From Cyclobacteriaceae bacterium (GTDB lineage Bacteria > Bacteroidota > Bacteroidia > Cytophagales > Cyclobacteriaceae): a DNA stretch of 64,000 nt. A program made the translations under genes and the position numbers. Under the pieces are notes generated by a model that was given only the letters and a program-made list of their open reading frames with translations, was not told where the DNA came from and made no database searches. Of the stretch, positions 55,248-64,000 are shown piece by piece; the first letter of the stretch is position 1, and every line of letters begins with the position of its first letter. The stretch is from the NCBI GenBank assembly GCA_013141055.1, contig JABFRS010000002.1, positions 310,001 to 374,000 on the forward strand, written 5' to 3'.

Positions 55248-56792
55248 TCAATTTTTAAGAACCACAGAACTGTATGCCGGCAGCCTGAGCTTATCTTTTT
55301 TCAAAGCCGCGTCTTTATTGGTAGTGAAATCAATTTTCTTAAAGTCAGAAACCTGATCGAGAGATACTGTTACTTCCACATCTGAAAGATTATGAAGCGC
55401 CATTCTTTTAACTTCACCTAATGTACGTACCATTGTTACGACCTCAACGATAGACAAAGGAGTGGTTGATAATTCCCCGAGCGTCATCACTTCATTCTCA
55501 TTGCGATACGCAATCCACTTCTTGTAAAAATTATAGAGAGACTTTGAGTCCTTCTTTTGCTTGCTGAGAGGAACGACAGTCTGATCTGTAGAATACTTTG
55601 GTATCTCCCAGGTAGTTTGAAGCGGATCCTTCTTCCCCTCATCCCAGAGAAAAGGCTCACGGATGTATTCATCAGGCTTCATGCCTTTCATACCGATCTC
55701 CTCCCCATAATATACATAAGGAGTTCCTGGAAGTGTGAATAATATAGAAGCCGCCACCCTCATCTTGTCTTCATTGTCATCCAGTTCAGAAAGTATCCTG
55801 TTCTGGTCGTGGTTCTTCAGGAAAGTAGCATCGATGTAATTGGGAGTAACGGATTTATAATAGTCATTGATCTTTTTGTACTGCTCAACAAGATGAGCAT
55901 CGTCTTTTCCTTTCTTTACAACGGAAGTAATGGAATATCCCATATCAAAATTGAACAAGGCGGGAAGTCCCTTGAGATAAGGAGCTACTTCCTCTGCCGG
56001 CGACCACACCTCTCCGACCAGATACACATCCGGATTGATCTTTTCCATTTCAGAACGGAACCAGATCCAGAACGCATGATTATCGGTAGCCCGTTCCGTT
56101 GGGAAAATGTGTTTGGCAGCATCGAGACGGAAGCCATCAACTTTCATTTCTGTTAGCCAGAATTTACCGATCTCAATAAACTCATCCTTAACCTTTGGAT
56201 TATCGAAGTTAAGATCAGGCATACCGCCATAGAAAAATCCATAGTAGTGTTCTGATAATGTATCTCCGTTCACAGCATGCCATTGGGTAATGTTGTCGGA
56301 ATCCAGTGATATCTCCTTCTTGGCAATTTCTGATTCAACAGAATCCTTATCCGCCCATACATAATAATCACGATAAGGGTTGTCTTTTCCTTTGATGGCT
56401 TCCCTGAACCAGGGATGTTCAGAACCGGTATGATTCAGGATAAGGTCGATGATCACCTGAATATTTCTCTTGTGTGCCTCTTCCACGAATTTTTTAAAGT
56501 CTTCGCTGGTGCCATAATCAGGATGGATGCCTTTGTAATCGGTAACATCATACTTATGATAGGATGGCGAAGGCATGATGGGCATAAGCCACACTCCTCC
56601 TACTCCAAGATCCTGCAGGTGATCCAGTCTTTGTGTTAATCCAATGAGGTCTCCTTTTCCATCGCCATTACCATCGGCAAAAGAAAGAACGAATACCTCA
56701 TAGTTCACTCCATGAGGCCAAAGCTCCTTTGGATTATTTCTACATGAAAAAAGTGTTGTTAGAAAAGATAGCATAATGATCAGCCTTCTCAT
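55248..56792 (-). CDS. Lipoprotein alpha-amylase-type GH13, first copy
   Basis: 514 aa with a lipoprotein signal (RRLIIMLSFLTTLFSC, Cys17). GH13 motifs: VFVLSFADGNGDGKGDLIGL, LNHTGSEHPWF, DGFRLDAAKHIF (Asp), VYLVGEVWSPAEE (Glu) and FLKNHDQNR (Asp). A short C-terminal beta domain follows. The DGNGDGKGDL loop is the calcium-type loop of the oligo-1,6-glucosidase/amylase subfamily. Three bases upstream of glgE. It faces the periplasm or surface, so it probably feeds external maltodextrin into the pathway. Confidence 0.88.
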   Translation of the reverse strand: MRRLIIMLSFLTTLFSCRNNPKELWPHGVNYEVFVLSFADGNGDGKGDLIGLTQRLDHLQDLGVGGVWLMPIMPSPSYHKYDVTDYKGIHPDYGTSEDFKKFVEEAHKRNIQVIIDLILNHTGSEHPWFREAIKGKDNPYRDYYVWADKDSVESEIAKKEISLDSDNITQWHAVNGDTLSEHYYGFFYGGMPDLNFDNPKVKDEFIEIGKFWLTEMKVDGFRLDAAKHIFPTERATDNHAFWIWFRSEMEKINPDVYLVGEVWSPAEEVAPYLKGLPALFNFDMGYSITSVVKKGKDDAHLVEQYKKINDYYKSVTPNYIDATFLKNHDQNRILSELDDNEDKMRVAASILFTLPGTPYVYYGEEIGMKGMKPDEYIREPFLWDEGKKDPLQTTWEIPKYSTDQTVVPLSKQKKDSKSLYNFYKKWIAYRNENEVMTLGELSTTPLSIVEVVTMVRTLGEVKRMALHNLSDVEVTVSLDQVSDFKKIDFTTNKDAALKKDKLRLPAYSSVVLKN

Positions 56793-56796
56793 TTGA

Positions 56797-58599
56797 TTAC
56801 TTTATTTTAAAAACAAATGAATGGTACGCAGGAATATCAAGCTCAAAAGTATAGTCAACTGAAAAACCAATGTCAGCACCGCTTCTCAACAGGTCACGAC
56901 CCAGCACTTGTTCAGATGATTTCAGATTGAATACTTTGATCACATCCTGAGTCAATTGAATCTTCACATGCTCAGGCTTATCATTAAAGCTTGCCAGCAC
57001 AATGAGGCGTTCCTCACCATTCACCCTGGCAAATGAAATAATGCGATCGGAAAAATTCTTAATGCCAACATTATGTTGTGTGAGATCATGATAGTCGCCT
57101 TGTGATATTGCAGGATTATTTTTTGAAAGCGTAAGAATATCCCCATAAAACTGACGCAATGCTTTTTGCTCATCGCTCAGTAATCCACCGTCATACTTCT
57201 TTCCATTCACCCACTTCTGATGTTCCGGCACACCCCAGTAATCAAAGACTGTTGTGCGGCCATCTTCACCACCAAAACCTTCAGCACCGGAACCGGGCTC
57301 TCCCACCTCCTGACCGAAGTAAATCATCACGGGACCTTTATCAATCGTTGCGCTGACAACCATTCCCGGCAATGCTTTCCATGGATCGCCATTGAAAGCT
57401 GATGAAGCGATGCGTTGCTCATCATGATTCTCCAGAAAATGCACCATGTTGTGGTTGATGCCCGCCATGGAACGCTGGATGTCATGAATCCAGAATGTGC
57501 TTGCCTGCTTGTTGATCAGCAAACGTAGCGTGTCATATAGCTGAACCTTGTCATACAGGAAATCAAACCGGCCGTGATCGATGTAGCTTCTGTACTGCTG
57601 AGGATTATAGATCTCTGCAATAAATATGATTTCGGGATTGACAGCTTTGACCTGCGGGATAACCCAATGCCAGAAATCTACCGGCACCATTTCAGCCATA
57701 TCGCAACGGAAGCCATCCACTTTCTTCGCTGTCCAGTAGACAAGAATATCACGCATCTTGATCCATGTATTGGGGACCGGATCAAAATGACCTGAGCGAT
57801 TATTCATGTAATCGACACCATAGTTGAGCTTTGCAGCTTCAAACCAGTTGTTGATTCCCGGTGTTGCTGTGAATTGATCATCGCCCGTTGCCTTTGCGGG
57901 AACTTCATCAAACTTTCCATCCTTGTTGGGAAAAGTATAGGTGCCCAATGAGTTATAATCTTTAGGGACCTGGAAAGCCTGGCCGGGTAAATAGTAGAAG
58001 TTATTCTGGGCATCAAAAGCTTTTGACTTATCATCTGTTTCGCCAAGGTCTTTTACACCTTCGGGTTTAACATCAGAATGATATTTCCTTGCCACGTGAT
58101 TGGGCACAAAGTCGATAATCACTTTCAGGTCCTGATCGTGGGTGCGCTTGACGAGGCGTTCGAATTCCAGCATACGGTTTTTTACATCCACAGCCAGGTC
58201 CGGGTTGACGTCGTAATAGTCTTTGATGGAATAGGGAGATCCGGCGCGGCCTTTGACCACATCAGCGTCATCCAGAGGAATGCCGAATTTGGAGTAATCG
58301 GTCAGCAAAGCATGCTCGATGACACCAGTGTACCAGACATGGGAAACGCCCAGCTCCTTGATACCCATAAGTGCCTTATTGTCAATATCTTCAAACTTCC
58401 CAACACCATTTTCCTCGATGGTTCCGTAAGGCTTATTAAGCGTGGTGACATTCCCGAAAAGGCGTGTCATCATCTGGTAGATTACGATCTTGTTTCCGGT
58501 GGTTGCCATGGTGGGTACAGGGGGTATTTTTTCTTTGGGAGCAGCGCAGTTCCACAGGGTAAGACAGGCTAACAATAGAGGAGTGATGGTGCGCCGCAT
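56797..58599 (-). CDS. Lipoprotein alpha-amylase-type GH13, second copy
   Basis: 600 aa from ATG 58599. That start is chosen because it begins a lipoprotein signal (RRTITPLLLACLTLWNC); the upstream extension has no signal character. GH13 motifs: IDFVPNHVARKYHSD, DGFRCDMAEMVPVDFWHWV (Asp), PEIIFIAEIYNP (Glu) and HFLENHDEQR (Asp), then a beta domain (YTFELDIPAYHSFVFKIK). Only 4 bases before the next GH13 gene, so this is the first gene of the operon. It differs from its neighbour in the region between motifs I and II, so a different substrate is likely. Confidence 0.88.
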   Translation of the reverse strand: MRRTITPLLLACLTLWNCAAPKEKIPPVPTMATTGNKIVIYQMMTRLFGNVTTLNKPYGTIEENGVGKFEDIDNKALMGIKELGVSHVWYTGVIEHALLTDYSKFGIPLDDADVVKGRAGSPYSIKDYYDVNPDLAVDVKNRMLEFERLVKRTHDQDLKVIIDFVPNHVARKYHSDVKPEGVKDLGETDDKSKAFDAQNNFYYLPGQAFQVPKDYNSLGTYTFPNKDGKFDEVPAKATGDDQFTATPGINNWFEAAKLNYGVDYMNNRSGHFDPVPNTWIKMRDILVYWTAKKVDGFRCDMAEMVPVDFWHWVIPQVKAVNPEIIFIAEIYNPQQYRSYIDHGRFDFLYDKVQLYDTLRLLINKQASTFWIHDIQRSMAGINHNMVHFLENHDEQRIASSAFNGDPWKALPGMVVSATIDKGPVMIYFGQEVGEPGSGAEGFGGEDGRTTVFDYWGVPEHQKWVNGKKYDGGLLSDEQKALRQFYGDILTLSKNNPAISQGDYHDLTQHNVGIKNFSDRIISFARVNGEERLIVLASFNDKPEHVKIQLTQDVIKVFNLKSSEQVLGRDLLRSGADIGFSVDYTFELDIPAYHSFVFKIK

Positions 58600-58762
58600 A
58601 GTTAAAAACAAGCTACAAGATAGGTTATGGGAAAGGGAGTGCAAAGGGGGAAATGGCGATTGTTTAGGGGAGAAAACTGACACAAAAAATCAGATCTGCA
58701 CAGTGAAAGAGGAAGATTCGATGTGAACCGCTTTAATGTTGAGAATAGATTTGATCCGATCT

Positions 58763-60004
58763 CTAGTGATGAACTGATACGACAGCTTTGGGATCGTGTT
58801 TATACCTGAAGAATATTGGAAACGCGACTCCGAGTACCAGTGAGTAAGCTGCAAATGTAAACCAGATGCTTTGCCAGTCTTTTACTCCACCATTTGTAAA
58901 ATGATCGACTACCATTCCGCTTAAAGTTCCTCCCAGGAATGCACCCACACCGTTGGTCATGAGCATGAAGATTCCCTGTGCACTTGCAACCATGTTATTA
59001 TCAGCCTCCTGTTTCACAAAGAGTGATCCGGAGATATTAAAGAAATCAAATGCAAGACCGTAGATGATCATGGAAGCAATTAAGAACACAACGCCATCTC
59101 CAGGATTTCCAATTCCAAATAATCCAAAGCGCAGCACCCAGGCAAAAATGCTGAGGATCATTACCTTCTGAATACCAAAACGGATCAGGAAGAAAGGTAT
59201 GGTAAGAATGAAAAGTGTTTCTGATATCTGCGAGATCGACATCATAATGCCAGGATACTTCACAGCAAAAGAGTCAGGATAGGTTGATCCGAAATCATGA
59301 AGGAACGCTTCACCAAAGGTATTGGTGATCTGCAGAGACGCTCCCAGCAACATAGCGAACACAAAGAATATTGCCATCTTCTTTCTTTTGAAAAGAACAA
59401 GGGCATCCAACCCCAGTGACTGCATCAGTGTTGGATTTACTTTCTTAACCGCAGGCAAACAGGCAGGCATTGTGAACGAATACAATCCCAACAGGATCGC
59501 GGCAGCGGCACTTACATACAACTGCATTGGACTTAATGTCCAGTGAGCAAGGTCAACTACCCACATGGCTACTACGAATCCAACGGTTCCCCACATGCGG
59601 ATGGGAGGAAATATTTTCACAAGGTCAAGATTATACTTTTCAAGCACACGGTATGAAACTGCATTGTTCAATGCGATGGTGGGCATATAGAACATTGAAT
59701 TCAGCAACATGATGATGTACATGGTGCTGTAATCAGTCACGGTTGATGCAATGAAGAGAAGAACACCATTGATGATATGGCACATTCCGAGGACGCGCTC
59801 GGCATTGATCCAGCGGTCAGCGACAATTCCCAGCAATGCGGGCATGAAGAGTGAGGCCACTCCCATTGTCGCATAGATCGTTCCTACCTGTCCACCTGTA
59901 AATTTCAGTGTGACGATCATGTAACCACCAAGAGAGATCAACCACGAACCCCAGATGAAGAATTCCAAAAAATTCATCAGGATGAGGCGGGACTTGATGT
60001 TCAT
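58763..60004 (-). CDS. NupG/XapB-type nucleoside:H+ symporter (MFS)
   Basis: 413 aa inner-membrane protein with about 12 helices. The start RLILMNFLEFFIWGSWLISL is characteristic of nucleoside permeases of the NupG group, as is the loop ALLGIVADRWINAERVLGMC. Helices 6-7 are joined by a short basic loop (VLFKRKKMAIFFVF). Lies 163 bases upstream of the GH13 operon on the same strand. The transported compound may be a nucleoside or, given the neighbours, a sugar. The family call is firm, the substrate is not. Confidence 0.8.
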   Translation of the reverse strand: MNIKSRLILMNFLEFFIWGSWLISLGGYMIVTLKFTGGQVGTIYATMGVASLFMPALLGIVADRWINAERVLGMCHIINGVLLFIASTVTDYSTMYIIMLLNSMFYMPTIALNNAVSYRVLEKYNLDLVKIFPPIRMWGTVGFVVAMWVVDLAHWTLSPMQLYVSAAAAILLGLYSFTMPACLPAVKKVNPTLMQSLGLDALVLFKRKKMAIFFVFAMLLGASLQITNTFGEAFLHDFGSTYPDSFAVKYPGIMMSISQISETLFILTIPFFLIRFGIQKVMILSIFAWVLRFGLFGIGNPGDGVVFLIASMIIYGLAFDFFNISGSLFVKQEADNNMVASAQGIFMLMTNGVGAFLGGTLSGMVVDHFTNGGVKDWQSIWFTFAAYSLVLGVAFPIFFRYKHDPKAVVSVHH

Positions 60005-60040
60005 GAGGAGAAGTTAAATTAGGATTTAAATGATCAACGG

Positions 60041-60652
60041 CTAGTTGCGCTTGCCCAGCTCGTCACGGATCTTTGCAGCTTTCTCGTAGTCTTCTTTTTC
60101 AATGGCTTCCTTCAGCAATTCATTGAGCTTGTCAACGGCGAAGCTTTTGTAATCGTCACTCTTCTTGGTATTCTCTTTTTTAACCTTGACCTTTTTCTCA
60201 GCTTTTGGCTCTGCCTTTTCTTCCTCCTCTTCCTCGTCGGTCAATACGATACCGGCTTCTGCAAGAATGTTTTCAAAAGTAAAGATCGGTGCATCGAAAC
60301 GAAGTCCTACAGCAATAGCATCCGAAGGACGCGCATCGACTTCTGATTTCTTCAGACCATCGGTGCATACGATCTTGGCAAAGAAAACTCCTTCTTTCAG
60401 GTCAGAGATGATGATCTCATCGACATGAAAATTGAATGAATTGGCAAATGATTTAAAGAGATCGTGTGTCATGGGACGATTGGGAACGATCTTTTCGATT
60501 TCTATGGCGATGGCCTGAGCCTCGAACATCCCGATTATAATTGGAAGTCTGCGGTTTCCGTCAGCTTCTCCCAGCACCAGGGCGAAAGAACCTGCCTGTG
60601 ATTGGCTGGAGGATAATCCGAGTATCTCTAGTTTGATTTTTTTCAACGTCAC
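60041..60652 (-). CDS. Bifunctional nuclease (DUF151) with UVR motif
   Basis: 203 aa, cytoplasmic. Residues 1-135 are the DUF151 domain (KIKLEILGLSSSQSQAGSFA, LPIIIGMFEAQAIAIEIEKI, then VDARPSDAIAVGLRFDAPIF), found in proteins with RNase and DNase activity. A Glu/Lys-rich linker is followed by a UvrB/UvrC-type motif at ~165-200 (LNELLKEAIEKEDYEKAAKI RDELG). This DUF151+UVR layout is common in Bacteroidota. It lies downstream of etfA on the same strand after a weak terminator. Confidence 0.9.
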   Translation of the reverse strand: MTLKKIKLEILGLSSSQSQAGSFALVLGEADGNRRLPIIIGMFEAQAIAIEIEKIVPNRPMTHDLFKSFANSFNFHVDEIIISDLKEGVFFAKIVCTDGLKKSEVDARPSDAIAVGLRFDAPIFTFENILAEAGIVLTDEEEEEEKAEPKAEKKVKVKKENTKKSDDYKSFAVDKLNELLKEAIEKEDYEKAAKIRDELGKRN

Positions 60653-60683
60653 TTTCCTTTTAAAGCAATTAAGATATTAAAAA

Positions 60684-60703
60684 TTGCCACACGCAAGCGG
60701 CAA
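60684..60703 (-). terminator. Weak terminator after etfA
   Basis: TTGCC...GGCAA stem with ten-base loop. On the minus strand it is followed by TTTTT. It lies just downstream of the etfA stop and before the bifunctional-nuclease gene. Confidence 0.45.
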
Positions 60704-60713
60704 AATAAAGATA

Positions 60714-61667
60714 TTATTTAGCGGCTTGAATGGCGGCGGTCAGCTTTGGCACTACTTCAAAAGCGTCGCCAATGATTCCGTAATCGGCTGCTTTAAAAAA
60801 GGGTGCATCAGCGTCTTTATTAATGACTACAATGCATTTTGAAGAATTGACGCCGGCGAGGTGCTGAATGGCTCCGGAAATTCCAATAGCGATATATAGT
60901 TGGGGTGCAACTTTTACACCTGTTTGCCCTACGTGTTCATGGTGCGGACGCCATCCCATGTCAGATACAGGCTTGCTGCATCCGGTTGCTGCGTGAAGGG
61001 TTTTGGCAAGCTCTTCAAGAATTCCCCAATGCTCAGGACCTTTCAGTCCGCGACCACCGGAGACCACAATGTTTGCTTCCGGTAATGAGATCTCTCCGGT
61101 TGCCTTTTCTGTAGAAAGGATTTTTGTGTTGAAGTCGGCATCATTCAGGGTTGGAGTAAAAGCAGTGATGGCTGCTGATCCACCGGTCTCTTTCATCTCT
61201 GCTGCATTCTTGCGAATGGCGATAACTTTCTTTGCTGTTTTCATTTCAACAAATGAAAATGCCTTTCCTGTATAGATGCTTCTCTTCACCACGAATCCTG
61301 AAGCTGTATTTGGAAGTTCAACAACATTCGATGCAAATGCTGCACCTGTCTTCACAGCAACCTTGGCAGCTACGGGAGTTCCAAGAGATGAGTTTGCCAA
61401 TATAAGATTGTCAGCATTTTCCTGCTGCATCGCCTGAATCAATACTGATGAATATACCTGAATAACAGGATGGTCAAGCTTAGCATCTGCTGCATGAAGG
61501 ACTTTGGTTGCTCCATACTTTCCAATACTTTCAAGCTCTGCTTTGTCCACAGTGCCAAGAGCTATTGCCACTACAGAACCTCCCATTGCATGGGCATAGG
61601 AGATGGCTTCCAGAGATGTCTTCTTTATTTTTCCTTCTGATGCTTCTACAAATACTAATGTTGTCAT
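60714..61667 (-). CDS. etfA: Electron transfer flavoprotein subunit alpha
   Basis: 317 aa FAD-binding subunit of ETF, which takes electrons from acyl-CoA dehydrogenases. The N-terminal half is alpha/beta (TTLVFVEASEGKIKKTSLEA). The C-terminal FAD domain has GGRGLKGPEHWGILEELAKTLHA, DMGWRPHHEHVGQTGVKVAPQLYI, GISGAIQHLAGVNSSKCIVV and INKDADAPFFKAADYGIIGD. Length and motif order fit the family. Follows etfB by 45 bases on the same strand. Confidence 0.96.
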   Translation of the reverse strand: MTTLVFVEASEGKIKKTSLEAISYAHAMGGSVVAIALGTVDKAELESIGKYGATKVLHAADAKLDHPVIQVYSSVLIQAMQQENADNLILANSSLGTPVAAKVAVKTGAAFASNVVELPNTASGFVVKRSIYTGKAFSFVEMKTAKKVIAIRKNAAEMKETGGSAAITAFTPTLNDADFNTKILSTEKATGEISLPEANIVVSGGRGLKGPEHWGILEELAKTLHAATGCSKPVSDMGWRPHHEHVGQTGVKVAPQLYIAIGISGAIQHLAGVNSSKCIVVINKDADAPFFKAADYGIIGDAFEVVPKLTAAIQAAK

Positions 61668-61712
61668 CTTATAAATTTAAATTCGTTAAAATCTTTTCCG
61701 CACTTAATACTC

Positions 61713-62444
61713 TCAAAGAACTTTTGCTTCTGTCTTCAATCTCGTAACCAATTCCGCAACGTTATCAGGAGAGATCATCTTTACTGCTCCCTTCGGCGCA
61801 GGTAATTCAAATTTCTGCGCGACGATCAGTTTGTCAACAGCTTTCGGTTCTACAACCTTCAAAGGTTTAGTGCGGGCACTCATGATACCGCGCATGTTTG
61901 GAATTTTCCATTCTGCAATTGGCTCCTGGCAACCAGCTACCAACGGCAAGCTGGCTTCCACCATTTCCTTACCACCTTCAATTTCTTTCGTCATCTTCAC
62001 AGTGGTTCCTTCAATATCAAGCTTCATCACCGGAGATATCGCAGGAATACCTAACATCTCTCCTACCATAGCGTGAACCACACCACCGTTAAAGTCGATT
62101 GACTCACGTCCCATCAGGACAAGATCAAAACCTTTGGCATGCTCGGCGATCTGAGATGCTACAAAATATGAATCAGTCGGATCAGCATTTACTCGAATTG
62201 CATCATCGGCACCAATTGCCAATGCCTTTCGGATGGTCGGCTCTGTGTCGGCTGTGCCCACGTTCAGGACGGTGACTGTTGCACCGGAAGTTTCTTTCAA
62301 TTCGATGGCTCTGGCGAGGGCATAGTCATCGTAAGGTCCGATGATAAATTGCACGCCGGTGGTATCAAACCTGGTATTATTATCAATAAAGTTAATCTTG
62401 GAAGTCGTGTCAGGTACGTGAGAGATACATACTAAAATCTTCAT
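61713..62444 (-). CDS. etfB: Electron transfer flavoprotein subunit beta
   Basis: 243 aa AMP-binding subunit of ETF. The start MKILVCISHVPDTTSKINF at 62444 matches the family; ATG 62450 would add two residues. Family features include GPYDDYALARAIELKE, DLVLMGRESIDFNGGVVHAMVG (AMP-binding region) and KIPNMRGIMSARTKPLKVVE, the recognition-loop end. Transcribed before etfA as usual. Confidence 0.95.
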   Translation of the reverse strand: MKILVCISHVPDTTSKINFIDNNTRFDTTGVQFIIGPYDDYALARAIELKETSGATVTVLNVGTADTEPTIRKALAIGADDAIRVNADPTDSYFVASQIAEHAKGFDLVLMGRESIDFNGGVVHAMVGEMLGIPAISPVMKLDIEGTTVKMTKEIEGGKEMVEASLPLVAGCQEPIAEWKIPNMRGIMSARTKPLKVVEPKAVDKLIVAQKFELPAPKGAVKMISPDNVAELVTRLKTEAKVL

Positions 62445-62546
62445 AATCAATCAGTTAATTCAGGCTTTATAATAGTTCTGGCAAGATAATAAAACCATTG
62501 ATTTGTTGATTAGTTTATACTTTGAATCGAATTTGAATCTTTTATA

Positions 62547-62861
62547 ATGGACCGACTGGAACAACTTAAACAATTCGCAAAGGAGGAGCCTGGCGACCCG
62601 TTCAACTTCTACGCTCTGGCGCTGGAGTATCTGAAAACCGACCCATCCGAAGCTGGTAGATTGTTTGAGTCATTGACACTTTCACACCCTGACTACCTGC
62701 CGACGTACTATCCCTATGCACAATTAATGGTAGACCGGAAAGATACCAATGGGGCAATACGAATATTTGAATCAGGTATCGCCCGGGCAAGAGCGGCCAA
62801 TGAAGCAAAGACGCTAAGGGAAATACAGGCTTTGTACAATGACTGGAAGGACGAGTTATAA
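62547..62861 (+). CDS. Short tetratricopeptide-repeat protein
   Basis: 104 aa, cytoplasmic. Two to three helical-hairpin repeats: PGDPFNFYALALEYLKTDPS, LTLSHPDYLPTYYPYAQLMV, then GAIRIFESGIARARAANEAK. The Ala/Tyr/Pro spacing (YALALEY, YPYAQLM) follows the TPR consensus. Divergent from etfB and convergent with the MDR gene, so it is a single-gene unit. Partner unknown. Confidence 0.8.
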   Translation: MDRLEQLKQFAKEEPGDPFNFYALALEYLKTDPSEAGRLFESLTLSHPDYLPTYYPYAQLMVDRKDTNGAIRIFESGIARARAANEAKTLREIQALYNDWKDEL

Positions 62862-62887
62862 AAGTGTGATATGCTCCTGCTTAAGCC

Positions 62888-63880
62888 TCAAAGCTGAAAC
62901 ACAATCTTTCCTACTTTATGTGGATGCGTAATATCAGAGAATGATTCCGCTAGTTTAGCAAACGGACGTATTGAATCCACCATCGGACGAATCTGATGCT
63001 TGCTGATAAACGCCAGCATCTCTATAAACTCATTGTCATTTCCCATCGTTGTTCCCTGAAGCGTTAGCTGGTTCCAGAACATTCTGTAGAAATCTATTTT
63101 GGATGGAAGACCGTTGGTGGCACCATAGAAAACTATCTTGCCGCCTGGTTTCAATATCTTGATGTAATTATTCACCTGATCACCACCGGCACTATCGATG
63201 ATCAGATCGAAGCCACCCTTTGTTTTCCAAAGCTCACTGTAGTTGGCTTCCTTCTTATAATTGTAAGCACCCTTCGCTCCCATTTTAATGGCACGCGCAA
63301 TTTTTTCATCACTTCCAGAAGTTACGTAGACATTTGCGCCAGCGGCTCTTGCAAATAGAAATGCAAACTGTGCTACGCCACCACCAAAACCTGAGATCAG
63401 AATATTCTGATCGGCGCGTAAGCTTCCCTGACGGAACAGTGCACGAAAGGCAGTCAGTCCACCCAACGGCAATGCTGCTGCCTGAAGGAAATCCAAGTGA
63501 AATGGAATGGGCTGCAGTCTATCGATATCCACCATGCAGTATTCTGCAAATGTTCCGCTTACAGGCATTCCCAGAATTGAATACTTCTTTGATTGAACAT
63601 CCGGATCAGGACCCCAGTCAATGTTTGGATTGATCACCACTTCCTTACCAATCATTTCCTTATCCTTTTCATCACCAACAGATTCAACAATACCGGCACC
63701 ATCAGATCCCAATATCCCACCATATCGGATGTTTGGATATTGACCTTGCTTGATCCATTCATCACGGCGATTAAGGGCAATACCTTTCATCTTGACCACA
63801 GCTTTGCCGGGAGCAGCAACAGGCTTATCAATTTCTTTCCATTCAATCTGACCGGGACCTACCAGCATCAATGCTTTCAT
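62888..63880 (-). CDS. Medium-chain (MDR) zinc-binding dehydrogenase/quinone oxidoreductase-like protein
   Basis: 330 aa. N-terminal GroES-like fold (MKGIALNRRDEWIKQGQYPN, then GGILGSDGAGIVESVGDEKD), then a Rossmann fold with ILISGFGGGVAQFAFLFARA (NADPH binding), and a substrate domain. The catalytic zinc Cys/His set of alcohol dehydrogenases is not seen, so the quinone-reductase-like subgroup is favoured. Substrate unknown. Confidence 0.85.
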   Translation of the reverse strand: MKALMLVGPGQIEWKEIDKPVAAPGKAVVKMKGIALNRRDEWIKQGQYPNIRYGGILGSDGAGIVESVGDEKDKEMIGKEVVINPNIDWGPDPDVQSKKYSILGMPVSGTFAEYCMVDIDRLQPIPFHLDFLQAAALPLGGLTAFRALFRQGSLRADQNILISGFGGGVAQFAFLFARAAGANVYVTSGSDEKIARAIKMGAKGAYNYKKEANYSELWKTKGGFDLIIDSAGGDQVNNYIKILKPGGKIVFYGATNGLPSKIDFYRMFWNQLTLQGTTMGNDNEFIEMLAFISKHQIRPMVDSIRPFAKLAESFSDITHPHKVGKIVFQL

Positions 63881-63938
63881 ATGCTTATGAAATTTTATTC
63901 CAATCTAAAATATAATCACCTGAGAACAGAAAGATTTG

Positions 63939-64000
63939 TCAGAACTTATTTTCAGGAAGAGAAAAGTAGAAGTTACTTCCTTTGTCCAGCTCGCTTTCAG
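63939..64000 (-). CDS. C-terminal end of a sensor histidine kinase (cut by window edge)
   Basis: The last 19 codons read SELDKGSNFYFSLPENKF before TGA at 63939-63941. The 'G-S-x-F-x-F-S-L-P' end matches the last strand of the HATPase_c domain of histidine kinases. The rest of the gene is beyond the window. Confidence 0.65.
   Translation of the reverse strand, partial: ESELDKGSNFYFSLPENKF

Overview
The window is a chromosomal segment of a Bacteroidota bacterium, most likely a Cytophagales relative. This rests on gene content and style: an LptF/G permease of about 520 residues, a START-like domain protein beside glycolytic genes, Rhs proteins with signal peptides and a 'TQLPIATIKSG' companion, secreted outer-membrane beta-barrels, a CHASE2/FecR-like module, and many intergenic hairpin repeat families. 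No rRNA, CRISPR array or intact transposase was found; there is one tRNA.

Layout. 0-10 kb is housekeeping: trxB (cut by the window edge), pnp, rpsO, an LptF/LptG-type permease, tRNA-Met, a START-like protein, then the glycolytic run pgi-pfkA-ROK glucokinase. 10-13.3 kb holds two paralogous outer-membrane beta-barrel proteins and a coiled-coil/beta-barrel fusion. 13.4-18.2 kb is accessory: a composite palindromic repeat, an orphan lysis-like cassette (holin-like protein, N-acetylmuramoyl-L-alanine amidase, two paralogous proteins of unknown function), three low-complexity arrays with helical-turn periodicity, and a protein with an HTH followed by membrane segments. 18.3-20.1 kb is a 550-bp tandem repeat carrying a nested palindromic element.

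20.1-35.7 kb looks like a polymorphic-toxin island read on the minus strand. A secreted companion (1244 aa), a small secreted protein and a 1781-aa Rhs protein with an intact C-terminal domain are followed by a membrane immunity candidate. Then come three orphan 'toxin tail + immunity candidate' cassettes, each starting at a copy of one ~418-bp MITE-like element with inverted termini. Two broken XRE regulators and further gene fragments lie between them. The nested palindromic element found in the 18-20 kb tandem repeat occurs again at 36.2-37.4 kb, so the island is bracketed by copies of one repeat.

37.4-45 kb carries the most interesting system: a tightly overlapping five-gene operon encoding a secreted WD40-caspase (His798/Cys848 dyad, EF-hand-like loop), an outer-membrane barrel, a lipoprotein with a ZU5-like stretch, a CHASE2 membrane sensor with no output domain, and a FecR-like secreted protein. 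A PAS-LuxR regulator gene lies directly upstream, and a NarL-like 7-2-7 inverted repeat sits between it and the operon.

45.5-60 kb is an alpha-glucan cluster in the GlgE style: GH57, glgB, a TreS-maltokinase fusion, glgE and two lipoprotein GH13 enzymes in one probable operon, with an NupG-like permease upstream. The TreS half has Pro where the family has its catalytic Asp. 60-64 kb returns to housekeeping: a bifunctional-nuclease protein, etfA/etfB, a TPR protein, an MDR oxidoreductase and the tail of a sensor histidine kinase.
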